Shown: positions 1 to 9,376, counted from the stretch's first letter. The stretch is 64,000 nucleotides of DNA from Butyrivibrio sp. X503 (GCF_003625475.1 NZ_RAIQ01000003.1:310001-374000); one strand, 5' to 3'. Program-made: numbers and translations. The notes: a model not told the origin generated them from the sequence alone.

Positions 1-563
1 TCTCTGTTGTCATCGGGATAGCATACGTCCACGCCGCTTCCAACAATCCCAAAAGATGTTCCTCCCGCCTGCATTGCCGCCTTCTGGCTTATACCGTCCA
101 CTCCTCTTGCCATTCCGCTTATAACCTGAACTCCGGCAAAAGCCAGTCCTCTTCCGAGCTGCCTTGCCATATATCTTCCGTACTCAGAACACATTCTTGC
201 TCCTATGATCGCAACAGACGGTTTGCCGGGATCGGGAAGCCGCCCTTTTACATATAGCGCAAACGGCGGATCCGCTATATCCTTTAGCTTTTCCGGATAT
301 TCATCATCAATTCTCGAAATGAATCTGATTCCTTTATTTGTAAGCTTTTGTCTTTCTTTTTCAAAGTCCCAAACGTTTCTTGACTTTATAAGTGACTCGA
401 CTTGTTTGGCACTCAGAAACATAGAAAGCTCTTTCCTGTCCATGTTATAAATCTCCTTGCAGGTTCTGTCTCCGCAAAGAAGCTTATCTATGGACTTATT
501 CCCAATTCCTTTTACATTAAAAAGCCAAAGCGCGTAATCATTTTCTGTTATGCTGTTTATCAT
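1..563 (-). CDS. dprA: DNA processing protein DprA (3' end missing)
   Basis: DprA/Smf loads RecA onto incoming single-stranded DNA during natural transformation. About 187 codons of a protein that is usually near 360 residues are present; the rest lies beyond the left edge. The N-terminus carries a helix-hairpin-helix-like stretch (FNVKGIGNKSIDKLL) and is followed by the Rossmann-like DprA core with SVAIIGARMCSEYG and ISGMARGVDG, the family's signature. The ATG start at 563 overlaps the yifB stop in an ATGA arrangement, so the two are probably translationally coupled. The yifB-dprA order is common in Firmicutes. The family is also found in species never shown to be transformable, so competence is not proven by its presence. 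Confidence 0.93.
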   Translation of the reverse strand, partial: MINSITENDYALWLFNVKGIGNKSIDKLLCGDRTCKEIYNMDRKELSMFLSAKQVESLIKSRNVWDFEKERQKLTNKGIRFISRIDDEYPEKLKDIADPPFALYVKGRLPDPGKPSVAIIGARMCSEYGRYMARQLGRGLAFAGVQVISGMARGVDGISQKAAMQAGGTSFGIVGSGVDVCYPDDNR

Positions 564-2134
564 TCACTTTCCTCTCTGCTGTTCCAATATTGTCCGTCGG
601 ACATTCTGTAGCTAAAAGCTTCCATAAGATGTATCTTCTCTATATTCTCAGCTCCATCGAGATCAGCTATCGTCCTCGCAAGCTTAAGAACCTTATGATA
701 GGTCCTTGCACTTAAGTCCATTGCGCAAAAAGTATGTTCCATAAAGGCCTGCTCAATAGTTCCAAGCTTACAGTATTTCTCAATCTCTTTAGGAGTCATC
801 TGCGAGTTAAAAGAAATCTTTGTTCCGGCAAATCTTTCTTCCTGAATCTTTCTTGCTCTCATCACTCTTACACGAATCTGTTTACTTGATTCACCGGCTC
901 TTTTGACATTGCTTGAAAGATCGGCGATATCAACCTTGGGAACTTCCACCACTATATCTATTCTGTCCAGTATGGGACCCGATATGTGAGACAAATATCT
1001 CTTGATCTCTTTGGGCAAACAGCTGCACTTGTTCCTATCGGGATAGTATCCGCAAGGGCATGGATTCATCGCACCTACAAGCTGGAAATCTGCTGGATAT
1101 GAATACGTCCCTTTATTTCTGGTTATATTGACAACCTTATCTTCCATGGGCTGCCTTAGCATATCAATAAGTGACCTCGAAAACTCAGGCATCTCATCCA
1201 AAAAAAGAACTCCTCTGTGCGCAAGCGAGATGAGCCCCGGCCTTGGAAGTCCTCCGCCTCCTACAAGCGCCGATTCCGTCACCATGTGATGAGTGCTCAT
1301 GAAAGGTCTTTTTGTTATAAGTGCCTTATTATCGGGCATTCTTCCTGCTACGGAATAAATCGAGGTAACCTCCATGCTCTCACTTTCCGAAAGCGGAGGT
1401 AGGATAGTCGGCATTCTCTTTGCTATCATGCTTTTTCCCGTTCCCGGAGGTCCCACCAGTAAAAGATGATGGAATCCCGCCGCAGCTATCTCAGCAGCTC
1501 TTTTAGCTCCCGCCTGTCCGTTTATATCGGAGAAATCGAGCTTGTCATCGTAGATATCTTTTTCAGTAAAAAGACTCTTTATATCAACCTTCGTCGGTGG
1601 AATAAGCTCGTCCCGCTCCATCTCTCCAGCTGAAAGGTAAGCAATCACCTCCTGAAGCGAACTGATCCCCACAATCTTCATACCCGGCACGACTGCACCC
1701 TCTTTGGCATTCTTCTTAGGCAGGATAATTGTCTTGTAGCCTTTACTCTTAGCCTTTGTAACTATGGGAAGAGTTCCTTTTATCGGGCGTATATCTCCGT
1801 CAAGCCCTATCTCCCCAAGAAACAATATCCCCTCTACCGCGTCCTCTTTGAGCTCTCCCGTCGCTGTCAAAATACCAACCGCGATCGGCAAATCCACAAC
1901 AATTCCTTCTTTTCTTATATCCGCCGGCGAAAGATTCACTGTGATCTTTGCTACCGGAACCTTGTAACCAACGTTTTTTAACGCAACTTTAACTCTGGCG
2001 CCCGCCTCCTTCACGTCGCCGCTCATAAAACCAACCATATTGAACCCGGGCAGCCCATCCGACACATCGACCTCAACCTGCATAATGTAAGAGTCAATGC
2101 CTCTAACGGCTCCCGAAGTAATTGAACTAAACAT
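560..2134 (-). CDS. comM: YifB/ComM family Mg-chelatase-like AAA ATPase
   Basis: 524 residues, full length for the family. Residues 1-170 form the ChlI-like N-terminal domain with a Lon-protease-like fold. The AAA core has a Walker A at about 228-235 (GPPGTGKS) and a Walker B at about 309-313 (VLFLDE). Four cysteines at about 359, 361, 370 and 372 (MNPCPCGYYPDRNKCSC) form the metal-binding-like cluster typical of the family. In Gram-negative bacteria ComM is a hexameric helicase that promotes branch migration in transformation; the role in Clostridia is less clear. Start ATG is preceded by GAGGAAG. It overlaps dprA by the ATGA junction. An 800-base gap with repeats separates it from pilT upstream, so it probably has its own promoter, though I could not assign one. 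Confidence 0.93.
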   Translation of the reverse strand: MFSSITSGAVRGIDSYIMQVEVDVSDGLPGFNMVGFMSGDVKEAGARVKVALKNVGYKVPVAKITVNLSPADIRKEGIVVDLPIAVGILTATGELKEDAVEGILFLGEIGLDGDIRPIKGTLPIVTKAKSKGYKTIILPKKNAKEGAVVPGMKIVGISSLQEVIAYLSAGEMERDELIPPTKVDIKSLFTEKDIYDDKLDFSDINGQAGAKRAAEIAAAGFHHLLLVGPPGTGKSMIAKRMPTILPPLSESESMEVTSIYSVAGRMPDNKALITKRPFMSTHHMVTESALVGGGGLPRPGLISLAHRGVLFLDEMPEFSRSLIDMLRQPMEDKVVNITRNKGTYSYPADFQLVGAMNPCPCGYYPDRNKCSCLPKEIKRYLSHISGPILDRIDIVVEVPKVDIADLSSNVKRAGESSKQIRVRVMRARKIQEERFAGTKISFNSQMTPKEIEKYCKLGTIEQAFMEHTFCAMDLSARTYHKVLKLARTIADLDGAENIEKIHLMEAFSYRMSDGQYWNSREESE

Positions 2135-2328
2135 CTACTTCCTCTTTTCTCTTTTTAATTGTTCATGCCTTTTGTCATTTAAAAATCAAATCTTGGGAAA
2201 AATCACCTCGAACGAAGTGATCTTCTTAAAGAATTATCACGAAGAATAATGTATCAAATCTTGGTGGATTTGTAAATATCTGAACCAAAAACGAAACTGC
2301 CTCCCGGCGGCATATAATCGGCAATAAT

Positions 2329-2536
2329 TACCGCCGCTGCGCTCTTTTTTCTTCTCAGGCGGTGCATTCCTCGACTTTCGTACCGCCGCTACGCTCTTTT
2401 TTCTCTCCAGGCGGTACTTCTCTCGACTTTCGTACCGCCTCCACGCTCTTTTTTCTCTCCAGGCGGTGCTTTCCTCTACTTCCGTACCGCCGCTACGCTT
2501 GTTTTTCTCCTCAGGCGGTGCATCTGTCGACTTTTT
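2329..2536. repeat. Four tandem 52-base repeats, each with a CCGCC/GGCGG inverted arm
   Basis: Units begin at 2329, 2381, 2433 and 2485. Each starts TACCGCC, has a CTTTTTTCT-type pyrimidine run, then AGGCGGT, then a short linker such as TCGACTTTCG. The seven-base arms TACCGCC and GGCGGTA could pair across a loop of about 22 bases, so the array could form four consecutive hairpins. The units are contiguous, without unique spacers, so this is not a CRISPR array. Confidence 0.85.
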
Positions 2537-2668
2537 ACGGGTTGCAGCGCCAAACTTAATTTGCTCCCGTAAATCCACCCGAATTTTTACGGTTCCGCGA
2601 GCCCAACAGCATTCTGCCCCGTAGTCCCCCCACTCGCATCGTAGGTATTTCTGCCACATTATTCCTTT

Positions 2669-2788
2669 CCTGCTTGATCAACGAATTATCAGTCGAGAAA
2701 AAGAATTGTCAATCCTGCGCAAAGCGCACCGCAGAGCGGCTTTGGGATTGACAATCCTTTTCCGGCTGATAAACTACGCCCAAGCAGG
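2669..2788. repeat. Long interrupted inverted repeat enclosing two small hairpins
   Basis: Outer arms CCTGCTTG (2669-2676) and CAAGCAGG (2781-2788) pair perfectly, as do TTATCAG (2686-2692) with CTGATAA (2766-2772) and ATTGTCAATCC (2705-2715) with GGATTGACAAT (2745-2755). Between the inner arms lie two further perfect hairpins: TGCGC-AAA-GCGCA (2716-2728) and CCGC-AGA-GCGG (2729-2739). The whole could fold as a long stem capped by a three-way junction on either strand. It lies downstream of pilT on the pilT strand. It is not followed by a T-run, so it is not a simple terminator. It could be a structured RNA, a REP-like or MITE-like element, or a protein-binding cruciform. Confidence 0.75.
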
Positions 2789-2935
2789 AGCGGGATAAAG
2801 CGCTACCATTCTCTGATCCAGATGTTGACCGCTCCTTGCAGGAAAGTAATAAAAAAGAGCCCAGCACCAAGTGCTAAGCTCAAATCTTGCCAATATGTGC
2901 ATGCCGCCAATAACGCTTCCGCGGCGCACCACCTA

Positions 2936-3997
2936 TCACCGCAGCATCTTATTCTGCATGGTCTCGGGATCCTGAGCGAACTGAAGAGCCATCTCGCGAG
3001 AGATCTTTTGTGCTCTGTAAAGCTCGAGTATTGCATCGTCCATCGTGATCATGCCCTGCTTCCTGTACGTCTGCATGTAAGTAATAAGCTGATGAGACTT
3101 GCCCTCACGGATGAGGTTTCTCACAGCGCTGTTGACATGAAGCACTTCGAAGGCTGCGCTTCTTGATACGCCGTCTTCCGAAGGAATAAGCTGCTGGGAA
3201 ATAACCGCTTCAAGTACTCCCGCAAGCTGAATCCTGATCTGCTGCTGTTGATGAGAGGGAAATACATCGATAAGTCTGTCGACCGTGTTGGATGCTCCGA
3301 TAGTATGAACGGTAGAAAGTACAAGATGTCCTGTCTCTGCAGCTGTGATGGCTGTGCTTATAGTCTCAAGATCTCTCATCTCTCCGACAAGAATGACATC
3401 CGGATCCTCACGAAGTGCCGCTCTTAGCGCATTGGCATACGAATTGGAATCCGTGCCGATCTCTCTTTGGTTAACGATAGAAAGCCTGTGCTGGTATGTG
3501 AACTCAATAGGGTCTTCAAGCGTTATTACATGCGCTTCCCTGTTGTTGTTTATCATATCGATAATGGAAGCGAGCGTCGTAGACTTACCGCTTCCGGTCG
3601 GTCCCGTGACAAGTACGAGTCCTCTTTTTTTCTTATAAAGATCTATTACAGTCTCAGGTATTCCGAGGCTCTCCGCTGTCGGTATCTTGGTCGCAACAAC
3701 TCTGAAAGCCATAGCAACTGAACCTCTTTGCCTAAAGAGATTAAGCCTGAAACGTCCTACTCCCGGAATGGAAAAAGACATATCGTGCTGTCCGTTCTCT
3801 TCAAGCTTCTGCCTCTGCTTCTCATTCATGATCTCTTCCGCGATCTCCTGAGTGTCGGCAGGCATCATCTTGTCATAGTTGTCCATTGCTATAAGATTGC
3901 CGTTAAGTCTCATTTTGGGAGGAAGACCGACAGTGATATGAACATCGGACGCTCCTCTATCTTTTGCTTCTTTTAGGATCTCTTCAATCTTTGACAT
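2936..3997 (-). CDS. pilT: PilT-family type IV pilus retraction ATPase
   Basis: 353 residues, usual PilT length. The PilT-type N-terminal domain is followed by a RecA-like core: Walker A at about 132-139 (GPTGSGKS), Asp box near 157-165 (VITLEDPIE), Walker B near 200-206 (DVILVGE) and His box near 221-231 (AETGHLVLSTVHT). The C-terminal AVRNLIREGKSHQL matches the AIRNLIRE motif needed for retraction in classical PilT. The product would be a cytoplasmic hexamer powering pilus disassembly. It starts 15 bases after the HD-domain gene stop, preceded by GAAGGGG, so the two are co-transcribed. No other pilus gene is in the window; its partners must be elsewhere. Confidence 0.95.
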   Translation of the reverse strand: MSKIEEILKEAKDRGASDVHITVGLPPKMRLNGNLIAMDNYDKMMPADTQEIAEEIMNEKQRQKLEENGQHDMSFSIPGVGRFRLNLFRQRGSVAMAFRVVATKIPTAESLGIPETVIDLYKKKRGLVLVTGPTGSGKSTTLASIIDMINNNREAHVITLEDPIEFTYQHRLSIVNQREIGTDSNSYANALRAALREDPDVILVGEMRDLETISTAITAAETGHLVLSTVHTIGASNTVDRLIDVFPSHQQQQIRIQLAGVLEAVISQQLIPSEDGVSRSAAFEVLHVNSAVRNLIREGKSHQLITYMQTYRKQGMITMDDAILELYRAQKISREMALQFAQDPETMQNKMLR

Positions 3998-4012
3998 AGT
4001 ACCCCTTCTGCA

Positions 4013-5134
4013 TCAGACATACTCAGGCTCATCAACGGTAATTCCAAGAGCTTTCATCTTGGAAGTATCCATGATATAGCGGTTGTCCATTGTTTTCATG
4101 ATATCTACTATCTCGAGATTACCATATGCTCCCGTGTTGGAGAGGTCGATAATGGTATTATCCTTAAAGCTAAGCACTGTAGGTCTTAAGAAATCGGCTT
4201 CGTTGGTCCTGATAACAAGCGCCTTCTCACCGGTGTTAAGCTCAACGCTTACGCCGGGAACAAGAATGTTGAGCGAATCAACAAGCGCTTTTACAACCTT
4301 GTGATCGAAAACATCGCTTCTTTGCATCATTCTTCTGATGACAAGCACCTCTGAAATAGGCGCATCATCAACTCTAACCGCAGTCTCCTTGTCAAAGATA
4401 CCCGCAACGACAAGCACCTTGGCAGAAATAAGAGCCTTGCTAGTATCAACTATATTGTTGCGCCAATAATCATAAAGAATCTTTCTCGACTGATTACAAG
4501 CACGTCTTACGTTAGGCAAAAAAGAAAATGCATCGTCAATGATCGGATATCCCGCAACCTCATGAGCATCTATAACGGAAAGCTCTTCCTGCGAGCAATT
4601 AAGCTTGGACTGAAGCTCTGCGCTGAGCGTGAGCTTACCGATATCATGGATAACTCCCGCCATAACCGCTTCGTTCTGGTCTGACAGCGATACGCCGAGC
4701 GAATGGCATATCATAGCACTCAAAATGCCGACATTTAAAGAATGCTTGTAAATATAATCTTCCGTGCTTCTGAGAGCCTGCTGAAATGTGATCTTCTTGT
4801 TGAGATTGCCGTAGCTCTTGATTATCTGAGCGCAAATATTCGGAAAGCGCTCCTGCTTATGGGTCTTGACGATATGTTCCATTTCATCCATGATCTCGTG
4901 GTACATAACCGTCTGAAACCGCTCAAATTCAATATCATCCTGTGTCATGGGTGGAACAGGCTCCGCGGGCTCTAAGATAAAGACACCGATAAGGCCGAAA
5001 TTCTTGATATTCTCAATACTCTGCATATCCTTAAGAACATGCGCCCTATCATACAAAAGAGCTCCCTTCTTGCTGTAAATCGGCCTTGCAAGCCTCATCC
5101 CCGGTTTTAACTCATCACACTTAATAAAAAGCAT
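4013..5134 (-). CDS. HD-domain phosphohydrolase, degenerate HD-GYP type
   Basis: 373 residues. Residues about 125-290 form an HD domain with H131, the HD pair in HDIGK (163-167) and HE...GYP around 191-197. In active HD-GYP c-di-GMP phosphodiesterases the second region reads HHExxDGxGYP; here it is HEVAGYP, with the intervening residues lost, so catalysis on c-di-GMP is doubtful. The N-terminal 60 residues (KPGMRLARPIYSKKG) match the leader region often fused to HD-GYP domains, and the C-terminal 80 residues look like a small beta-rich accessory domain. It sits immediately upstream of pilT in the same unit, so a role in regulating pilus retraction is an inference. Start is preceded by AGGAG. 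Confidence 0.8.
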   Translation of the reverse strand: MLFIKCDELKPGMRLARPIYSKKGALLYDRAHVLKDMQSIENIKNFGLIGVFILEPAEPVPPMTQDDIEFERFQTVMYHEIMDEMEHIVKTHKQERFPNICAQIIKSYGNLNKKITFQQALRSTEDYIYKHSLNVGILSAMICHSLGVSLSDQNEAVMAGVIHDIGKLTLSAELQSKLNCSQEELSVIDAHEVAGYPIIDDAFSFLPNVRRACNQSRKILYDYWRNNIVDTSKALISAKVLVVAGIFDKETAVRVDDAPISEVLVIRRMMQRSDVFDHKVVKALVDSLNILVPGVSVELNTGEKALVIRTNEADFLRPTVLSFKDNTIIDLSNTGAYGNLEIVDIMKTMDNRYIMDTSKMKALGITVDEPEYV

Positions 5135-5211
5135 GCCTTCTTTCTCCTCCGAAAAAAAACCTTCTATTTACATATAATTATCATTCTTACCAGATAAAAA
5201 ATCAATGACAA

Positions 5212-5805
5212 TCAGGTAAGTTCATCCAAAGTATTGCCATATGAAGACAGGAACTCATTTACAAAGTCGAGAACCTCGGGAAGTTCCTGATAAAGACTTC
5301 TTATCGTCTTCTCCGTACTCTCCTTGGCCGTCCTGAACTCGCTGTTGCCCGCACCTGTCTCAGCCATGCACTTGATAAGGGCCGACAGCTTGTCCGCAGC
5401 TTTTACCAGCCTTCTCATATAGCGCTCATCGTCATTATCATCTGCCTTGAAAATAGCTTCAAAAGAAGGTCTTAAGTCATTCGGAAGTTTTTCAAGAAGC
5501 TTATCATCCGCAATCGCTTCAACTTCCTTATAAGCTTTCTTCAAGTCTTTATTAAAATATTTAACGGGCGTAGGCATATCTCCGGTTATAATCTCGGAAG
5601 CATCGTGATAAAGCCCTATAAGAGCAGCCTTATTGGCATCGAGATTCTTGCCGTAGCGCACATTTCCTATGGTACAAAGAGCATGCGCGATCATCGCAAC
5701 CTCCATCGAATGCTCGCAGAGATTCTCCTGCCTGGTGTTACGCATAAGTGCCCACCTGTCTATGTATTTCATTCTTGAAATAAGTGCAAAGAAATTGTAA
5801 TTCAT
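5212..5805 (-). CDS. yfbR: 5'-deoxynucleotidase YfbR-like, HD domain
   Basis: 197 residues, near the E. coli YfbR length. The HD-superfamily signature is intact: R17-W18 (DRWALMRNTR), H32 (CEHSMEVAM), H67-D68 with E71 (YHDASEI) and D138 (VKAADKLSAL). GDMPTPVKYFN and AGNSEF are near-identical to E. coli YfbR. The enzyme removes phosphate from dNMPs with a divalent metal and helps balance dUMP and other nucleotide pools in the cytoplasm. It lies between hemW (58 bases) and the HD-GYP-like gene (77 bases) on the same strand. Start ATG follows AAAAGGGG. Confidence 0.93.
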   Translation of the reverse strand: MNYNFFALISRMKYIDRWALMRNTRQENLCEHSMEVAMIAHALCTIGNVRYGKNLDANKAALIGLYHDASEIITGDMPTPVKYFNKDLKKAYKEVEAIADDKLLEKLPNDLRPSFEAIFKADDNDDERYMRRLVKAADKLSALIKCMAETGAGNSEFRTAKESTEKTIRSLYQELPEVLDFVNEFLSSYGNTLDELT

Positions 5806-5863
5806 CGTATTCCCCTTTTCCCCAATTTATTATATTCGATTCCGCTTAAGCTCTTTTACCCTG

Positions 5864-7006
5864 TCAAAAGCAGAATTCCGCCATTACCGTATTGCTGACA
5901 TCAAGCCCCTTTTCGGTAAGCCTTAATCTGTTTCCGTCTATCTCGATAAGTCCGAGTGTTTTGTACTTTACGATAACATCTCCGTAGACATCCTCTGCCT
6001 TTTTTCCAAACTGCCTGTAAAAAAGATCCATGTCAACGCCCTTTACAAGCCGCAGTCCCAAGAACATAAACTCCTCCATTTGAGATTCAAAAGAAAGCTC
6101 TTCTTTTTCCGAGACAACGCTCTCCGAGGCTGAAAGCCTACCAATATATTCCATTATATCAGTGATATTGCTAAATCGCACATTTTCTATCATCGAAGAT
6201 GCGCCAAGCCCCAGACCGAGATAATTTCCGCGCTCCCAGTAAACCTTGTTGTGATAGCACTCATTCTTTTCACCGTCTCCGAAGGCATAATTGGAGATCT
6301 CATATCTGTGATATCCGCTCTCTGCAATGATTCTCTTGGTCTCATGGTACATAAGGCGGTCTGTGTCTTCATCCGGAAGATCAAGCTCCATGTCAAAAAA
6401 GGGCGTGCCTTCCTCCACAATAAGGCTGTAAGCCGAAATATGCGTAGGCTTAAGCTCAACTGCCTTTTTCAAAGTCGAAAGATAAGTCTCAAGGCTCTGC
6501 CCCGGAAGAGCGCTCATCAGGTCGATATTGATATTCTCAAATCCCACTTCAACTGCAGCCTCATAGGTCTTAATAAACGTAGCAAAATCGTGTATCCTTC
6601 CGAGCTTCTTTAGCTCATCGTCATTAAAAGACTGTGCTCCTATGCTGAGCCTATTGATACCGGCAGCCTTGTATTTTATCAGCTTGTCAAAAGAGACTGT
6701 TCCGGGATTCATCTCGATCGTGATCTCGGCGTCCTCACCGAAAATAAATTTGGAATGTAACAGATCAAGAATGTCGCAGATATACTCGGCATCAGGTAAG
6801 GAAGGTGTTCCTCCTCCGAAGAACACCGACTTTACCGTGTAATCCTTGTATGTATCCGCATTTAAACAGATTTCTTTGGAAAGGGCATCAAAATACCGAT
6901 TGATCAGCTCCTTTTCCGCCGTAAAAGACAAAAAATCGCAATAAAGACATTTGCGCGCACAAAAAGGAATGTGCACATATATCGACAAATTTTGGCTTGA
7001 ATGCAT
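5864..7006 (-). CDS. hemW: Radical SAM heme chaperone HemW
   Basis: 380 residues, family length. The radical SAM cluster motif CxxxCxxC is at C16, C20 and C23 (PFCARKCLYCDF), with the adjacent Y10-x-H12-x-P14-F15 typical of the HemN/HemW group, GGGTPS near 64-69, and a C-terminal HemN domain. HemW binds heme and transfers it to respiratory enzymes; it was once misnamed oxygen-independent coproporphyrinogen oxidase, but lacks HemN's extra features. It starts 43 bases after lepA, with a GGAGG site, and lepA-hemW is a conserved Firmicutes order. Whether this host uses much heme cannot be judged here. Confidence 0.92.
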   Translation of the reverse strand: MHSSQNLSIYVHIPFCARKCLYCDFLSFTAEKELINRYFDALSKEICLNADTYKDYTVKSVFFGGGTPSLPDAEYICDILDLLHSKFIFGEDAEITIEMNPGTVSFDKLIKYKAAGINRLSIGAQSFNDDELKKLGRIHDFATFIKTYEAAVEVGFENINIDLMSALPGQSLETYLSTLKKAVELKPTHISAYSLIVEEGTPFFDMELDLPDEDTDRLMYHETKRIIAESGYHRYEISNYAFGDGEKNECYHNKVYWERGNYLGLGLGASSMIENVRFSNITDIMEYIGRLSASESVVSEKEELSFESQMEEFMFLGLRLVKGVDMDLFYRQFGKKAEDVYGDVIVKYKTLGLIEIDGNRLRLTEKGLDVSNTVMAEFCF

Positions 7007-7049
7007 ATTGTAAAAAACCTCCGGCGCCGATGCGCTTTGGTATAAGGAA

Positions 7050-8858
7050 TCAGTCCCCGCTGTCGAGCTTTAAGACGCTAAGGAAGGCTGCCTGCGGAAC
7101 TTCAACGTTACCGATCTGGCGCATTTTCTTTTTACCTTCTTTTTGCTTCTCGAGAAGCTTCTTTTTACGGGTGATATCACCGCCGTAGCACTTGGCAAGA
7201 ACGTCTTTTCTGTACGCCTTAACGGTTTCTCTTGCAATGATCTTGCCGCCGACTGCAGCCTGGATCGGAATCTCGAATAAGTGCCTCGGAATCTCTTCCT
7301 TAAGTCTCTCGCACATCTTGCGGCCGCGCTCGTACGCTCCGTCCTTGTGAACGATAAACGAAAGAGCATCGACCTCTTCTCTGTTGATGAGGATATCAAG
7401 CTTAACAAGCTCAGATCTCTCATAACCCTTGAGCTCGTAGTCAAAAGAAGCATAACCTCTCGATCTTGATTTGAGCGCATCAAAGAAATCGTAGATAATC
7501 TCATTAAGAGGAAGCTCGTATTTAAGAATAGCTCTGGTCTGCTCTATATAATCGGTACTTAAGTATTTGCCGCGACGTTCCTGGCAAAGCTGCATGATCG
7601 CACCGACATATTCTGTAGTAACCATGATCTCGCCGCTTACGATAGGCTCTTCCATGTAATCGATCTCTGTGGGATCCGGAAGATTCGTAGGATTGGTGAG
7701 ATCAAATACCGTTCCGTCATTCTTGTGGACCTTGTAAACAACGCCGGGCGCTGTGGTTACGAGGTTAAGGTCATACTCTCTTTCAAGTCTCTCCTGGATA
7801 ACTTCAAGGTGAAGAAGTCCAAGGAAACCTGCACGGAATCCAAAACCGAGTGCCTGTGAAGTCTCGGGCTCATAGAAAAGAGAAGCATCATTGAGCTGCA
7901 GCTTTTCAAGAGCATCTCTAAGGTCTGAATAATGCGCGGAATCTGCAGGGTAAAGCCCGCAGTAAACCATGGGCATAACCTTCTTGTATCCGGGAAGTGC
8001 CTCTGCGCAAGGATTAGCCGAATCGGTAACCGTATCACCGACTCTTGTATCCTGAATATTCTTGATCGAAGCGGTGAAGTATCCTACATCGCCTGCGGAA
8101 AGATCGTCACTTGGAATAAATCTTCCGGGGCCGAAGTAACCTACTTCAACGACCTCGGCCTCTGCGCCTGTAGCCATGAAGCGGACCTTCATACCCTTCT
8201 TGATAACGCCGTCTCGTATTCTTACAAATACGATAACGCCTCTGTATGAATCATAGATACTGTCGAAAATAAGAGCTGTAAGAGGCTTAGCCGCATCTCC
8301 TGTGGGCGCGGGAATCTTCTGAACAACAGCTTCCAGAACCTCTTCGATCCCGATTCCGTTCTTAGCTGAAATAAGAGGAGCGTCATGAGCCTCAATACCG
8401 ATTACGTCCTCAATCTCTTCCTTGACCTCATCGGGCTGAGCGCTCGGAAGATCTATCTTATTGATAACGGGAAAAACATCAAGATCATGATCAAGAGCCA
8501 TATAAACATTGGCAAGAGTCTGCGCCTCTACACCCTGAGTTGCGTCAACGACAAGAATAGCTCCGTCGCAAGCCGCAAGGCTTCTTGAAACCTCATATCC
8601 AAAATCCACATGTCCGGGAGTATCGATCATATTGAAGGTATACTCTTCTCCGTCCTTCGCCTTGTAGATCATACGAACGGCCTGAGACTTGATCGTGATA
8701 CCTCTCTCCCTCTCTATATCCATATTGTCAAGGACCTGGCTTGTCATCTCTCTCATTGTGAGAACGCCGGTCTTCTCGATCATTCTGTCGGCAAGAGTTG
8801 ATTTACCGTGATCGATATGTGCAACAATACAAAAATTTCTTATCTTACTCTGGTCCAC
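7050..8858 (-). CDS. lepA: Elongation factor 4 (LepA) GTPase
   Basis: 602 residues, full length. G1 is AHIDHGKST at 13-21, with DTPGHVDF (G3) and NKIDLP (G4), followed by EF-G-like domains II, III and V and the LepA-specific C-terminal domain ending in a basic stretch ([18 protein letters not shown]). LepA acts on ribosomes during initiation or back-translocation under stress. The start codon is GTG at 8858, placed eight bases after GAGG; no better ATG exists upstream. It is the first gene of the minus-strand unit that runs through hemW, yfbR, the HD-GYP-like gene and pilT. Confidence 0.97.
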   Translation of the reverse strand: MDQSKIRNFCIVAHIDHGKSTLADRMIEKTGVLTMREMTSQVLDNMDIERERGITIKSQAVRMIYKAKDGEEYTFNMIDTPGHVDFGYEVSRSLAACDGAILVVDATQGVEAQTLANVYMALDHDLDVFPVINKIDLPSAQPDEVKEEIEDVIGIEAHDAPLISAKNGIGIEEVLEAVVQKIPAPTGDAAKPLTALIFDSIYDSYRGVIVFVRIRDGVIKKGMKVRFMATGAEAEVVEVGYFGPGRFIPSDDLSAGDVGYFTASIKNIQDTRVGDTVTDSANPCAEALPGYKKVMPMVYCGLYPADSAHYSDLRDALEKLQLNDASLFYEPETSQALGFGFRAGFLGLLHLEVIQERLEREYDLNLVTTAPGVVYKVHKNDGTVFDLTNPTNLPDPTEIDYMEEPIVSGEIMVTTEYVGAIMQLCQERRGKYLSTDYIEQTRAILKYELPLNEIIYDFFDALKSRSRGYASFDYELKGYERSELVKLDILINREEVDALSFIVHKDGAYERGRKMCERLKEEIPRHLFEIPIQAAVGGKIIARETVKAYRKDVLAKCYGGDITRKKKLLEKQKEGKKKMRQIGNVEVPQAAFLSVLKLDSGD

Positions 8859-8964
8859 AAAAGTACCTCATTTCTATGATAAAAATACAATCACTCGTCG
8901 CCTTTTCTCGGGGGACAGAGCGATTTCATCTTCATATGATACCATGACACCGGACAAAAATCTA

Positions 8965-8993
8965 TTGACAGTTTTGGTAATATCATCTAAACT
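8965..8993 (+). promoter_or_regulatory. Sigma-A promoter of rpsT
   Basis: TTGACA (8965-8970), a 17-base spacer, and TAAACT (8988-8993). Transcription would start near 9000, giving a leader of about 80 bases before rpsT. The leader contains TGTCCGTGTCCGG, partly complementary to ACACCGGACA just upstream of the promoter. Confidence 0.75.
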
Positions 8994-9080
8994 ATTTACC
9001 GTATGAGCATTAACTGTCCGTGTCCGGCTTAATGCGCACACGAACTTGACAATATTAGATAAAATAATTCGGAGGTAACT

Positions 9081-9344
9081 ATGGCAAATATTAAATCCGC
9101 CAAGAAGAGAGTACTTGTTAATCAGAAAAAAGCTGATAGAAATCAGATGATCAAGTCCGCAGTTAAGACTGAGGTTAAGAAGGTTAGAACTGCTATCGAG
9201 GCAGGTAACAAGGAAGAGGCTGCCAAGGCACTTCTTGCTGCTACTTCTGCTATTGATAAGGCTGAGTCAAAGGGAATCATCAAGAAGAACACTGCTTCAA
9301 GAAAGGTTTCTCGTCTCGCTCTTGCCGTTAATAAGATGGCTTGA
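9081..9344 (+). CDS. rpsT: 30S ribosomal protein S20
   Basis: 87 residues, a lysine-rich, entirely helical S20: it begins MANIKSAKKRVLVNQKKA, with the conserved IKSAVKTEVKK and KGIIKKNTASRKVSRLA segments. S20 binds 16S rRNA helices 9 and 44 and is an early assembly protein. The start is preceded by GGAGG at the right distance. It is divergent from lepA, a common neighbour in Firmicutes, and ends with an intrinsic terminator. In other bacteria S20 represses its own translation. Confidence 0.98.
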   Translation: MANIKSAKKRVLVNQKKADRNQMIKSAVKTEVKKVRTAIEAGNKEEAAKALLAATSAIDKAESKGIIKKNTASRKVSRLALAVNKMA

Positions 9345-9376
9345 TAGATTTTTGAATCATATATTAAACAATAACA

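Larger units (their letters stand above)
2135..2935. other. 800-base gene-free region with repeats and a long inverted repeat
   Basis: This gap between pilT and yifB holds no convincing gene. It contains four 52-base tandem units (2329-2536), a long three-way-junction-like inverted repeat (2669-2788), a direct repeat ATCAAATCTTGG near 2190 and 2252, and a smaller inverted repeat AGGAGCGG (2787-2794) with CCGCTCCT (2832-2839). The minus strand is open for 140 codons (2237-2659), but the 52-base period is not a multiple of three, so successive repeats are read in different frames, which argues against coding. Confidence 0.8.

Noticed and set aside
2329-2536. Possible CRISPR array
   Set aside because: Units are contiguous without unique spacers, and no cas gene is in the window.
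2237-2659. 140-codon open frame on minus in the repeat-rich gap
   Set aside because: It reads through 52-base repeats in shifting frames, is of low complexity, and has no family resemblance or ribosome site.
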